Source of the DNA: Nephrocerus scutellatus
Lineage: Eukaryota; Arthropoda; Insecta; Diptera; Pipunculidae
Reading direction: 5' to 3'
Assembly (NCBI GenBank): GCA_947095585.1
Contig: OX352761.1
Location: forward strand, 38,700,760 to 38,764,759
Length of the DNA: 64,000 bases
Shown piece by piece: positions 44,669 through 55,539 of the stretch (within the stretch, counting starts at the first letter, position 1; each line of letters opens with the position of its first letter). A model generated the notes under the pieces. It was not told where the DNA came from and ran no database searches. It was given only the letters and a program-made list of their open reading frames with translations. A program made the position numbers and the translations under genes.

Positions 44669-45100
44669 AAAAGCAAGAAAATCTAAATTAATAATGTAAG
44701 TATACATAAATTTTTTTAAAGAAAAACAAATTTTTTGTTAGATATACACAAAAAATACACTTAAAAAAATTTGCTGTCGCATGTTGACCTAAGAGCATAT
44801 TTTGATGTAATAAAAAAAATTAAAACCCTATAACGCGTTCCACTTGCTTATTTCGAATCTGTCTAAAAAATAACGTTTGCCTAGTAGAAGTAGTATTCGG
44901 AGTAAGGATCCCGGCGTAATTTGCTCCACTATGGAAATAACGTTTGGAGTGTACGAATTGTAGTTGATTGTTGACATTCTTTGGCCAGGAGAATCCTGGG
45001 CCGATTTCGGGACGAAGACCCAAATGTCGTGAGAATGGTACACCAATTGTCGTGATTGGTCGATGCGGTGTCGTGATATGGTCTCTTTATATATATATAA
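44669..45100 (-). repeat. Duplicated loco intron flank, copy 4
   Basis: As in copy 2, with a few substitutions. Confidence 0.85.
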
Positions 45101-45907
45101 CTAGCTGATTACCCGGCGTTGCCCAGGTATTTATTCATCTCAATATTCTATTAGGCAGGGGTGGGAAAAATAATGATATCTATCTTTAAGGTAAAATTGC
45201 AATTTTTTTTAATAAAATAAGTATTTTAAGTTATAAAGCATTCAAACTATAAAATAAAATTAAAAAAAAATAATAATCTATGCTCCGCAATACTTAATAA
45301 ACTGTCCGACTCATACTCATTGATCGTCATCGAAAGCGAAAGTTTTACTGGAAATTGCAATCTCTTAAATTTAAAAGGTAGATCCGCCGAAATGAGTGCT
45401 ATTCGTGCAATAAAAACTGCTTTACACTGTCGCTTTTCACCCGAAATCCATCCGGTTGCCGAGTACCATTTTAAGCGCCACTATTCATCTCCGCGATCCC
45501 GAAAACTAATAGATCGACATTAATATCTGTCACCCTCCCCCCTCCGGAAAAACTCACTCATAGAAGTGTCCTACTAACACTATTCATCTAAGTGACCCCG
45601 AGAACTATAGAATGGACACTATACACCCCCACCCCCTCTGTTATCGACCCCATCAGCCTAGAGCTGTCTTACCATCACTATTCAACCCAGCGACCCCGAA
45701 AACCATAAAATCGACACTAATATCGGTCACCACCACCCTGGTTAATTCCTTATTAATCTTGCTAAAACAAAAAACTGTAGAAAATTATTTTTGTCGAAAA
45801 TACTTTCGTTTCGAGGTACACGCAATTGCAGCAGTAGGAACAGTAAAATAAATTGTTCTTGCATCATTCGAGTAAGGTAAGGTAGAAAGCTTTGTTTTGT
45901 GCATTTT
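45101..45907 (-). mobile_element. Helitron 3' segment with minisatellite, copy 4
   Basis: CTAG end at 45101-45104. Near-identical to 27010-27817. Confidence 0.65.
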
Positions 45908-46335
45908 TAAATTCTCTATATGAACTTCGCGTGCCCGTGGCTGGCTGGCTGGTGGGTAGAATATTAAGATAAATTTTTAACACACTTCCTAAAGTGAGTG
46001 ATCGGGCTGCGGGATCGGGTGGCTCCCATACAAATTTTTTAAAAAATTTACCCGATTTTCTTCAAATTTTATACGCATGTGTATCTCCGATGGACAACAC
46101 TTTTTGTAAAAAATTTCAAGCGATCGTGCTCCGGGGTCGGGGGGCACCCATACAAATTGTTTACAAAATTTACCCGATTTTCTTTAAATTTTAAATGCAT
46201 GTGTATCTCCGATGGAGAACACCTTTTGTAAAAATTTTGAAGTGAAATGACCCCGGGGTCGGGGGCTCTAACAAAAGCTACCCGATTTTATTCAAACTGC
46301 ACATTGTATATTCCCGATTAGAGAATTTACACGAC
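45908..46335. mobile_element. TAAATTCTCTA-ended element, duplicate
   Basis: Near-identical to 27818-28245; one difference breaks the short ORF at 46194. Confidence 0.65.
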
Positions 46336-46609
46336 TTACACGAAAATACACGAAAAATTTTAGATTGAATTCGTCTCTACAAATCAGAAAGGGAGTGAAT
46401 ATGGAGGACGGTAATTTAAAAAATATTTAAAACAATAAATATTGATATGACGATACCAACAAAACATTCACGCTCGCCAGCGGTTCACGCAAATAGCTAA
46501 TATATCAAACGCTGAACATACATTCAATAAAAAAAAAGAGTGAGTGTAACTTTTACGCGCGGTTGAAGTGAAACTTTTTTGACGTTGTTGCCAATATTCC
46601 TATTAATGA

Positions 46610-47356
46610 TGAGAAATGGCTTATTTCCAAAAAATTCCAGACCCCATTGGCCAGATCCCAGAATTTCCATAGGACCAAGTCTTATAGTCGGATCTAAGTC
46701 CTATACTCCGAGTTTCATACGAATCGCTAGAGAAATGGCTTAGTTCATAAAACTACAAACGCTATTGGTCAGATCCCAGAATTTCCATAGGAACAAATCT
46801 TATAGTCGCATATTAGTCCTACATACCGAATTTCATACAAATCACTTGAAAAATTGCATTGTTCCCGAAATTCCAGACTCTAAATACCAAATCCCAGAAT
46901 TTCCATAGGAACAGGTCTTATAGTCGCATATTAGTCCTACATACCGAATTTCATACAAATCGCTTGAAAATTGCATTGTTCTCGAAATTCCAGACTCTAA
47001 TTACCAAATCCCAGAATTTCCATAGGAACAAGTCTTGTAGTCGCATATAACTCCTACATACTGAATTTCAAACAAATCGCTTGAAAATTGCATTGTTCTC
47101 GAAATTCCAGACTCTAATTACCAAATCCCAGAATTTCCATAGGAACAAGTCTTGTAGTCGCATATTAGTCCTACATACCGAATTTCATACAAATCGCTTG
47201 AAAATTGCATTGTTCTCGAAATTCCAGACTCTTATTACCAAATCCCAGAATTTCCATAGGAACAAGTCTTGTAGTCGCATATAACTCCTACATACCGAAT
47301 TTCAAACAAATCGCTTGAAAAATTGCTTAGTTCCCATAATTCAATCATATAACACA
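46610..47356. repeat. ~111- to 118-bp satellite array, duplicate
   Basis: Near-identical to 28501-29265 with the same unit order, proving joint duplication rather than independent expansion. Confidence 0.9.
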
Positions 47357-47479
47357 ACAAAAACGTTAAACAAAATCCGAACACAAAAACGTAACACAAT
47401 TTTATTTTTGATACCCTACTACATTTTCTCCTTACCGGCGCTAAAGTAGTTTCACTTCAAAAAATTAAATTTGACAAAA

Positions 47480-47755
47480 TTCACAACAACTGCTTGCATT
47501 GAAAAATGAGTGAATAATATGAAAACATGGAAAACATGGAACCAACGAAAATGTCAATAAACCGGCCGTCGGAGTGTGGTTTAAAATCGGTGTGGTTTAT
47601 CATGGTTTATCAGCCAATTGGTTTAAAAATTTGGTGTAACTTTTTTAAACCAAGTGAATAATATGAAATTTCAGAAAAAAATTAGTTTAAAATGATTTAA
47701 ACCATGGTTTAAAATAAACCAAATTTAAACCGAGTGAATAATATGTCCGTTAGAC
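47480..47755. repeat. Palindrome-rich segment with GTGAATAATATG repeats, duplicate
   Basis: Near-identical to 29390-29660. Confidence 0.6.
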
Positions 47756-48023
47756 ACTCACAAAATTTCAGAACTCTAGGTTGTATGGAAAGTGGTTAAA
47801 ATGACCTTAAAGTATTCGAAAATACAGACAAAAAGGGGTCAACCTCCACTATGGAAAAAACGTTTGGAGTAAACAAATTGAAGGTTGGTTGTTGACATTC
47901 TTTGGCCAGGAGAATCCTGGGCCGATTCCGGGACGAAGACCCAAATGTCGTGAGAGTTGTAAGCCAATTGTCGTGATTGGTCGATGCGGTGTCGTGATAT
48001 GGTCTCTTTATATGTATATATAA

Positions 48024-48968
48024 CTAGCTGATTACCCGGCGTTGCCCAGGTATTTATTCATCTCAATCTTCTATTAGGCAGGGGTGGGAAAAATAATGAT
48101 ATCTATCTTTAAGGTAAAATTGCAATGTTTTTTAATAAAATAAGTATTTTAAGTTATAAAGTATTTAAACTATAAAATAAAATTAAAAAAAATAAATAAT
48201 ATAAATTTTAAACAAAACTTGGTTGTATACAATGCTTTTAGTTTCACCTTCAAGAGCAAGAATAAATAATTTCTTAGGTGAACCCTCTAGGGTAGCAAAA
48301 AAAGTTGTCTCAAATCTCAAATCTATGCTCCGCAATACTTAATAAACTGTTCGACTCATTGATCGTCATCGAAAGCGAAAGTTTTACTGGAAATTGCAAT
48401 CTCTTAAATTTAAAAGGTAGATCCGTCGAAATGAGTGCTATTCGTGCGATAAAAACTGCTTCACACTGTCCCTTTTCACCCGAAATCCATCCGGTCGCCG
48501 AGTACCATTTTAAGCGCCACTATTCATCTCCGCGATCCCGAAAACTAATAGATCGACACTAATATCTGTCACCCTCCCCCCATCCGGAAAAACTCACCCA
48601 TAGAAGTGTCCTACCAACACTATTCATCTAAGTGACCCCGAGAACTATAGAATTAGTGTCCATTCTATAGTTCTCGGGGTCATCCCGCTCAGTTATCTAC
48701 TCCATCCCTCTAGGGCTGTCTTAGCATCACCATTCAACTCAGCGACCCCGAAAACTATAGAATCAACACTAATATCGGTCACCCCCCAACCTTCAGTTAT
48801 CGACCCCATCCCCCTAGGGCTGTATTACCATCATTATTCAAATCAGCGACCCCGAAAACCATAGAATCGACAATAATATCGGTCACCCCCCCCCTCAGTT
48901 ATCGACCCCATCCCCATAGGGCTGCATTACCATCACCATTCAACTCAGCGAACCCGAAAACCATAGAA
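48024..48968 (-). mobile_element. Helitron 3' segment, copy in last unit
   Basis: CTAG end at 48024-48027. It resembles 37802-38765 (same ~100-bp extra piece), not the positionally equivalent 29933-30572. The flank 47840-48023 matches 29755-29932. A recombination or conversion switch must lie here. Confidence 0.65.
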
Positions 48969-51900
48969 TGCTGCGTTAGCAATTAAGCATTATAAACAGA
49001 TCGCTATTTAAATTTACCTCATTCAGACTAAACAATACAGAGTTTATCATCCGCAGTCAAAATACTGCGTTAGCAATTAAACATTTAGGGGATCTGCATT
49101 GCGATTGATCGGGAAACTACTGACTGCTCAAAACTGGTTTGGGCCAGTAGCGCAACAATCAAGTTCGTGATGTAGTGCTTGCTCTACCTCCTCGTGGTGG
49201 TCCCCGGGCAACTATGTGTACAAATCCTTATACATGTAGGCTAAAACTGCAAGTGCGAACGGTCTAGCGTTTCTAGTCTAGGTAACGTGGGCTTTTGGCT
49301 ATTGTACCCGGACTAAGATTGGTTTCTGGAATGTGCGGACGCTCCTTGACTCTGGGTGTGAAGGACCTCAAAATTCCAGATTTCTTCAACTGGAACGTGA
49401 GTTTCTTCGATACAATATGGACATACTGGGAGTGAGTGAAGTAAGATGGTTCGACGCGGGAGAGTACCAATCCCCAACGTGTAACACTGTGCTACTCTAC
49501 TCTGGCAAACCCTCTGGCAGTCCCCGTGAATCTGTAGTGTGTCTGCTGCTAACGCCAACAGCACGTAGAGGCCTAATTTCCTGGCACCCGCATAGTGATA
49601 GGATCTTATCGGCCAGATTTCGGACTAGAGTACGGCGCGTCACGATCATACAATGCTACGCTCCAACTAATCCCTCGACTGAGGATGAAAAGGATAACTT
49701 CTACAGTCAACTAAACGCTGTATTCAACGCAACGCCGAACGGAGATATCGTCATCGGTATGGGGGACTTGAATGCCAAGGTTGGCAACGACAATGAAGGA
49801 CTCAAGAATGTGATTGGGAAGCACGGCCTCGGCGTACGAAATGACAATGGTGAAAGATTTGTTGATTTCTGCAACACCAACAACCTTGTCATAGGAGGCA
49901 CCATGTTTGAGCATAAGACTTGCCACAAGGTCAGCTGGGTGTCAACTGACAGGCAATCATCATCCAACCAAATCGACCATATGGCGATCAGCCGACGTTT
50001 TAGGAGCTGTCTATTAGACGTCCGAAACAGACGAGGAGCCGACATGGGTATGGTACGTGATCATCACCTTATGGTAGCTACTGTCCAGTTACGTACTGCA
50101 TCAGTTCATAGAATCCGCAATATCATCCGAATGCCTAGGTATAACATCGACCGGCTAAAGATCCCCTCAGTACGCCAGCAATCAAGGGATCATTTATCGC
50201 AAGGAGTGGAAGCAATCAGCAGCTCACTGCCGACAACCATCCAGGAGCATTGGAAGGCTGTGAAAAATGTTTTCACATTTGGAGCGGAAAGTATTGTTGG
50301 TAGAAGCCAGGCAAGGCACAGCACGTGGCTTACCGAAGATACCTGGAGGCGGATTGAAGAACGTAAGCTACTTAAATCTCGTATTGTAGATATCCCAGCA
50401 GCAGCGAGGAGCGAAGAAAAATGAGAGAAGTGCAGCGTAGTGTAAGACGTGACAAGCGTAACTATATTAACAACCTGGCCTCAGAAGCAGAGGAAGCAGC
50501 GAGCAGGTGTGATAGCAGAACCGTTTACAGAATCACCAAAGAGCTGACAGGTGGTCACCGCTCTAGCCAACATCCGGTGAAAGGCATAGATGGTGCCGTA
50601 CTCGTTTCAGATGAGCTCAAGCGATGGAAGGAGCATTTCTCTACGGTCCTTAACCGTGTATTTGCTAACGATATGCACCTAAATCAAACGGAGCTGCCGG
50701 AAGTAACAATTTCCCGAATTCGCACCTCAACTCCCAGTAAAGACGCGATCGGTACCGCGATTAACGCACTAAAGAACAACAAGTCGGTAGGACTAGATGG
50801 TATACCCGCAGAGCTTCTGCGTGCAGCTCCAACGACATCAGCAGAGCTTTTATATCCTCTTGTAGAGAGAGCTTGGGAGGTAGAAAGATTCCCTGACGAG
50901 TGGAAGAAGGGAATGATTGTCAAGCTTCCTAAAAAAGGTAGTCTTATGGAGTGCGAAAACTGGAGAGGCATTTGCGTTCTCACTGCAGTTGCAAAAGTAA
51001 TAGCCAAAGTAGTACTTGAGCGTATTAAGGAACATCTGGAAGATACACTCGATGCCGAACAAGCAGGTTTCCGCACTGGATCCTCCTGTGTAGACCACAT
51101 AAACACCCTGCGGATCATTATTGAACAGTGCGTTGAATTCCGGTCACCACTGCACCTACTGTTCATCGATTTTGAGAAGGCGTTTGACAGTGTCAACAGA
51201 CAGTTTATCTGGCTCGCCTTGCGCAGGAGAGGTATACCCGATAAACTAATAGCTATTATTAAAGCAACCTATGATGGCTCTAAATGTCATGTGCTACATA
51301 GAGGAAAGCTGTCGGAGGAATTCGAGATCCTAAGTGGGGTACGACAAGGTTGCCTTCTATCGCCGATACTTTTTTTGTTGGTGATTAGTGATGTACTTCG
51401 CGCAGCTTTATCTACTGGAAACGGAGGAATTCGTTGGACTCTTACATCTCAACTCAAACATCTGGATTACGCTGACGACGTTTGTTTACTCTCACACAGA
51501 ATTATGGAGCTGCACCAAATGACAACAAATGTGGAGAGGGAGGCAAATGTTGCGGGATTGAAGATTAATACTGCCAAAACCAAAATCATTAACCTCGGCA
51601 CTAACTCATGTTAACATTGCTGGACAGCCGGTAGAGAGAGTAGAGAGTTTCCAATATCTTGGGAGTATTGTCTCGACCGAAGGTGTCCATGATATGGCGA
51701 AGCAATGCGATCAGCTTAAACACCAAGCTGCGACTGTTCCGCCCAAATGTTGAATCTGTGCTGTTGTATGGGTGCAGCACTTGGAAGGTGACCGCTACTA
51801 TCACAAAAAGATTACAAACATTCGTAAATAGGTGCCTACGGAACATCTTAAGGGTTTTCTGGCCTAATCGTATCTCTAACGAACATCTTTACCAGAGAAC

Positions 51901-52200
51901 GGGTCAGGAACCAATAGGCACAACCATCCAACAACGGAAGTGGCAGTGGATTGGTCATACACTCCGAAAAGGCGACAGTTCCATAGCAAACTACGCAATG
52001 CAATGGAACCCGTTATCTCAGGATGGTAGAAGAACGGGTCGTCCGAGAAATACATGGCGCAGAACAGTTGAAGAGGAGGCACGGCAATTGGGGAAGAGTT
52101 GGAGAGAGCTGAAGCTTATTGCCAGGAACCGCACGCGATGGCGCGTAGGCGTAGTAGAGGCCCTAGGACCCACAAGGGGATACAGGACATAAATAAAAAG
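48969..52200 (+). pseudogene. RTE-like LINE copy D
   Basis: 5' leader, endonuclease ORF 49333-50424 (363 aa, GDLN and NQIDHMA intact), RT ORF 50421-51614 (397 aa, single RT with 'LDYADDVCLLS'), then the C-terminal region, in which about 58 bp is missing at 51682 (between CCGAAGGTG and TCCATGATATGG). The endonuclease and RT ORFs are each undamaged but overlap in different frames (ATGA), as in B and C. Confidence 0.87.
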
Positions 52201-52272
52201 AAGAAGAAATAAAACATTATAAAAAGGGGTCGCTTGATCTCAATTCTTCAATCTTTAAGCAGTCATGACGAT

Positions 52273-52763
52273 GACGGTTTTGCTACAGCACAAACACTTC
52301 GTCACAAACCATACGATTAACATACTACGCTAATATACAAGTTTAGCACTACATCTGACATGGAGCTTAGTAGCGCCATGGAGATACTCCCAACCGCCGA
52401 TCCAAGGTACGTGGGTTCAAATCCCCGTACGAGCAAAACTTTTTTTCATAGAAATTAATTTTCGAATATATTTCTATAAAGGCATATTGCCGTCGCCTAC
52501 CACATCGGACCCAATAGCACATAGCATGAGCGATTGGCCGGAAAGTCAACATGCCCGAGATCAAATCCCAAGCGAGGGAAAACATTTTTTTCATAAAAAC
52601 CTCGCGAACAGCAAGGTCCATGTACACCAATCGCTCGGTCAAAAATATATCCGATATTAGCGCCACGGATAAGTCTCCAGCCAAGATACCGACCGAACAC
52701 CAAATCACAGGTTCAAGGGTGAGGTCGGGCATTTGTTTTTTTTTGACAAAACGAAGGGGAGAA
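52273..52763 (+). mobile_element. Gypsy 3'-type internal end with three tRNA-like modules and PPT
   Basis: Three spaced modules start TAGCGCCATGG (52372), TAGCACATAGC (about 52517) and TAGCGCCACGG (52659). The first has box B-like GGGTTCAAATCC followed by a stem, the second AGATCAAATCC, the third GGTTCAAGG. Each ends near a run of T. Then ACGAAGGGGAGAA (52751-52763) is a polypurine tract just before the LTR. It replaces 103 bp of the target seen at 34901-35003. Confidence 0.6.
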
Positions 52764-53948
52764 TGATATCATAATATAATAGCAACAAATTATATTTTCC
52801 GAAATCAGCGCCAATATAATTCCCCATCGGTCATCAAAAATACAATCGTATCAAGACCGCCACGAACCACTGAAGTCGTGGTGGAGTAACCCTGACCGAA
52901 GTTTATTGCCAAGGCCATTTATTCGCACCACAAGGAACTCTGTTCCAATTTCTGCACTCTTCACCGAGAGCACCAGGGACAATTCTGTCCGATAAATTCC
53001 GTCACTCTTCCAGTGCGTTACCGTCCGAGTTAGAGGGAAACACTAGGGGCACGCCGCTCGTTAGACGGGGCCACTACTGTCTCATCTCCCAACTTGTTTG
53101 ACTCAAACTTACCGTCCGAGTTAGAGGGAAACACTAGGGGCACGCCGCTCGTTAGACGGGGCCACTACCGTCTCATCTACCGACTTGTTTGACTCAAACT
53201 TACCGTCCGAGTTAGAGGGAAACACTAGGGGCACGCCGCTCGTTAGACGGGGCCACTACTGTCTCATCTCCCAACTTGTTTGACTCAAACTTACCGTCCG
53301 AGTTAGAGGGAAACACTAGGGGCACGCCGCTCGTTAGACGGGGCCACTACTGTCTCATCTACCGACTTGTTTGACTCAAACTTACCGTCCGAGTTGGAAG
53401 GAAACACTAGGGGCACGCCGCTCGTTAGACGGGGCCACTACTGTCTCATCTCCCAACTTGTTTGACTCAAACTTACCGTCCAAGTCCAGAGATAACGCTA
53501 GGGGCACGCCGCTCGTTAGACGGGGCCGCTACTGCTATATCTGCCACTTGTGTGACTAACCGTAATTTCACAACTCGGTAGCCTGGTCGTCACCAAGCTT
53601 CTCCCGTGTGCCTTCCGATAAGGCTAGTTGTCCATCAAAAGCGGTACGAGTGACACGCCACTCATACCCACCCCCCCCAGTTTAGCGTCGAAATATAGAG
53701 CGCTATATCTCACGTGCTGAGGTTCACGCCTCCGCTCCGTTACCCCCTTCCGTAACACCGACCTACCGACCGATACCGACCGACGCCCCTAGTTGGCCAA
53801 ATAACGACCGTAGAATAAGGTATAATAAGTAGTTTTAAGTATAGAATAAATAAATTGTATGAACCGAAACCTCAATCTTTAATTTGTAACAACCCACCGC
53901 ATGAACCCTGGGTGACCGGCGAGCGTCACCCGAGCGAAACTCGTTACA
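52764..53948 (+). mobile_element. Gypsy LTR (the only one in the insert)
   Basis: It begins TGATATC after the polypurine tract and ends TTACA, four bases before the primer site. About 1.19 kb. AATAAA occurs at about 53845. It contains six 91-bp tandem repeats. No second copy is found after pol. Confidence 0.7.
53018..53565. repeat. Six 91-bp tandem repeats inside the gypsy LTR
   Basis: Units begin at about 53018, 53109, 53200, 53291, 53382 and 53473 with TTACCGTCCGAG and contain GGGGCACGCCGCTCGTTAGA. Two subtypes (CTCCCAACTTG and CTACCGACTTG) alternate. The last unit is diverged. The position in U3-like LTR sequence suggests enhancer or insulator-type repeats, which is an inference. Confidence 0.92.
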
Positions 53949-53952
53949 AATT

Positions 53953-53970
53953 TGGCGCCCGAGCAGGGAC
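53953..53970 (+). other. Gypsy primer binding site (Lys-tRNA type)
   Basis: TGGCGCCCGAGCAGGGAC; complementary to the 3' end of a tRNA-Lys-like acceptor and T arm, one base off the common GAACAGGGAC form. Confidence 0.75.
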
Positions 53971-54192
53971 ACTTTTTCGTCCACATCCTTCCACCGACCG
54001 CCCGTAGCATATACTATATCAGCAGCAACGCGTGTTGGTAACAAATTAACTCTAATTTGTAGTAGTAGTAGCAAAAGTAAGAGCTTAAAGTGGTGAAAGC
54101 GTCACCCAAAGATAAATTCTTGGTCACCAAACGGCGAGTGGTCAAATCAAAAGACAAAACTTTTTTTTATATAAAGAAAACTGTACGTAGCA

Positions 54193-55539
54193 ATGCCCAG
54201 CGAAGGAACCAGTTTAAACGCTAGCGAAGTCTATCTGCTGAAGAAAGACGAACTTGTAGTGGAACTGACACAACGTGGTATGGACAGCACAGGTACCGTA
54301 GACGAGCTGCGGAAACGACTATCCGGCAGCATCCGTAAACACAAGTCGTGTGAAGACCTGACCGCCTCCGTAACCCCCGCTAAATACGAAGGCCACCAAG
54401 TAAAACCGCCGACTATACCAACAATATCGCTTTCTCCGATGGAAGCAAATCGACCAGTCGATAAGGCTCCAATCACCGTCTATCGTATATCCGACGCTGA
54501 GGTGATGGACAAAGTACGCCGGTGGAACGTACGGTATGATGGTTCTGGTAGCCCACTCGAATTTCTGGAGCGAGTGGAAGAACTAGCTGAGTGCTACCAG
54601 GTCCCACTCGACCGCATCGTCCGCACACTACCAGAGTTACTCAAAGCAACCGCTCTAACCTGGTATCGAAATAATAAGGAACTCCTGGGTACGTGGTACG
54701 AGTTCAGCACCGAACTGCGGAAGTTCTTCCTCCCCTACCGATTCTCCACTCATCTCCGTGACCAAATACGGAATCGAACACAAACATCGAAAGAGAAGGG
54801 AAAGGAATTTATCACAGCAATACAGGCCTTAATGAGATGGCAGACAACATTCACACCCGAAGAAAAACTTGACCAAATTTACGACAATCTCCGTCCTGAG
54901 TACCGCCACTATGTGAAAAGGCGAGAGTTTTCCACACTACCGGAACTCACCGCATTGGTCGAAGAGTTCGAACACCTGCAAAGTGAATCCCCGGCTATTC
55001 GACCAAACACACCGATGTCAAGACCCGCATTCCGACCAGCCCCCGCGCCCTACCGGCAAACCACGCCACAGTACCGCCCAGCCGCACCGCTGCCTCAGTC
55101 GACCCTCACGGCCTACCAACCCCAAGGACAGACCGCCCGACCAACCGATGCCTCATACCGCCCAAATGCGCCGCTGCACCAAGCGACCATCCAGGCATAC
55201 CACCCAACGATGCACCCGACAGAGGCAATATATTACCAAACCACACCGCCCCACCAAACGGCAGTACATGCCTACCAGCCGCAACTACAGACTGCCCGGC
55301 CAAATGACGTCCCTACCATCGGTAGACCACCAGAACCGTATCCAGCATCACCACTGCCCGATCCCGAGTACAACCGCCGAACCTGTTGCTGGACCTGTGG
55401 CCAGCCAGGACATCAACGACGAGCCTGCCAAAACCGACGAATATTCTGCTCGTACTGCGGAACCAACGGAGTACAAAGCCGACACTGTCGATGCTTAGCG
55501 GGAAACGCCACCGGGCCGTCCAAGGCAGTGAGACGTTAG
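54193..55539 (+). CDS. gag: Gypsy Gag (448 aa)
   Basis: The N-terminus has a SAP-like helix pair ('LLKKDELVVELTQRGMDSTG', residues 15-40). A capsid-like retrotransposon Gag domain follows ('WNVRYDGSGSPLEFLERVEE' to 'TLPELTALVEEFE', residues 110-265). Then a Pro/Thr/Gln-rich linker with repeated 'YRP/YQP' segments (residues 275-395) leads to a zinc knuckle, Cys-X2-Cys-X4-His-X4-Cys ('CWTCGQPGHQRRAC', about residue 400), and a second irregular Cys/His cluster. It assembles particles and binds RNA. Overlaps pol, which lies in the -1 frame. Confidence 0.88.
   Translation: MPSEGTSLNASEVYLLKKDELVVELTQRGMDSTGTVDELRKRLSGSIRKHKSCEDLTASVTPAKYEGHQVKPPTIPTISLSPMEANRPVDKAPITVYRISDAEVMDKVRRWNVRYDGSGSPLEFLERVEELAECYQVPLDRIVRTLPELLKATALTWYRNNKELLGTWYEFSTELRKFFLPYRFSTHLRDQIRNRTQTSKEKGKEFITAIQALMRWQTTFTPEEKLDQIYDNLRPEYRHYVKRREFSTLPELTALVEEFEHLQSESPAIRPNTPMSRPAFRPAPAPYRQTTPQYRPAAPLPQSTLTAYQPQGQTARPTDASYRPNAPLHQATIQAYHPTMHPTEAIYYQTTPPHQTAVHAYQPQLQTARPNDVPTIGRPPEPYPASPLPDPEYNRRTCCWTCGQPGHQRRACQNRRIFCSYCGTNGVQSRHCRCLAGNATGPSKAVRR

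Noticed and set aside
52372..52440. True tRNA genes in the gypsy insert
   Set aside because: Arms pair imperfectly (a bulged T in the T arm of module 1, poor D arm), so only tRNA-like modules are claimed.
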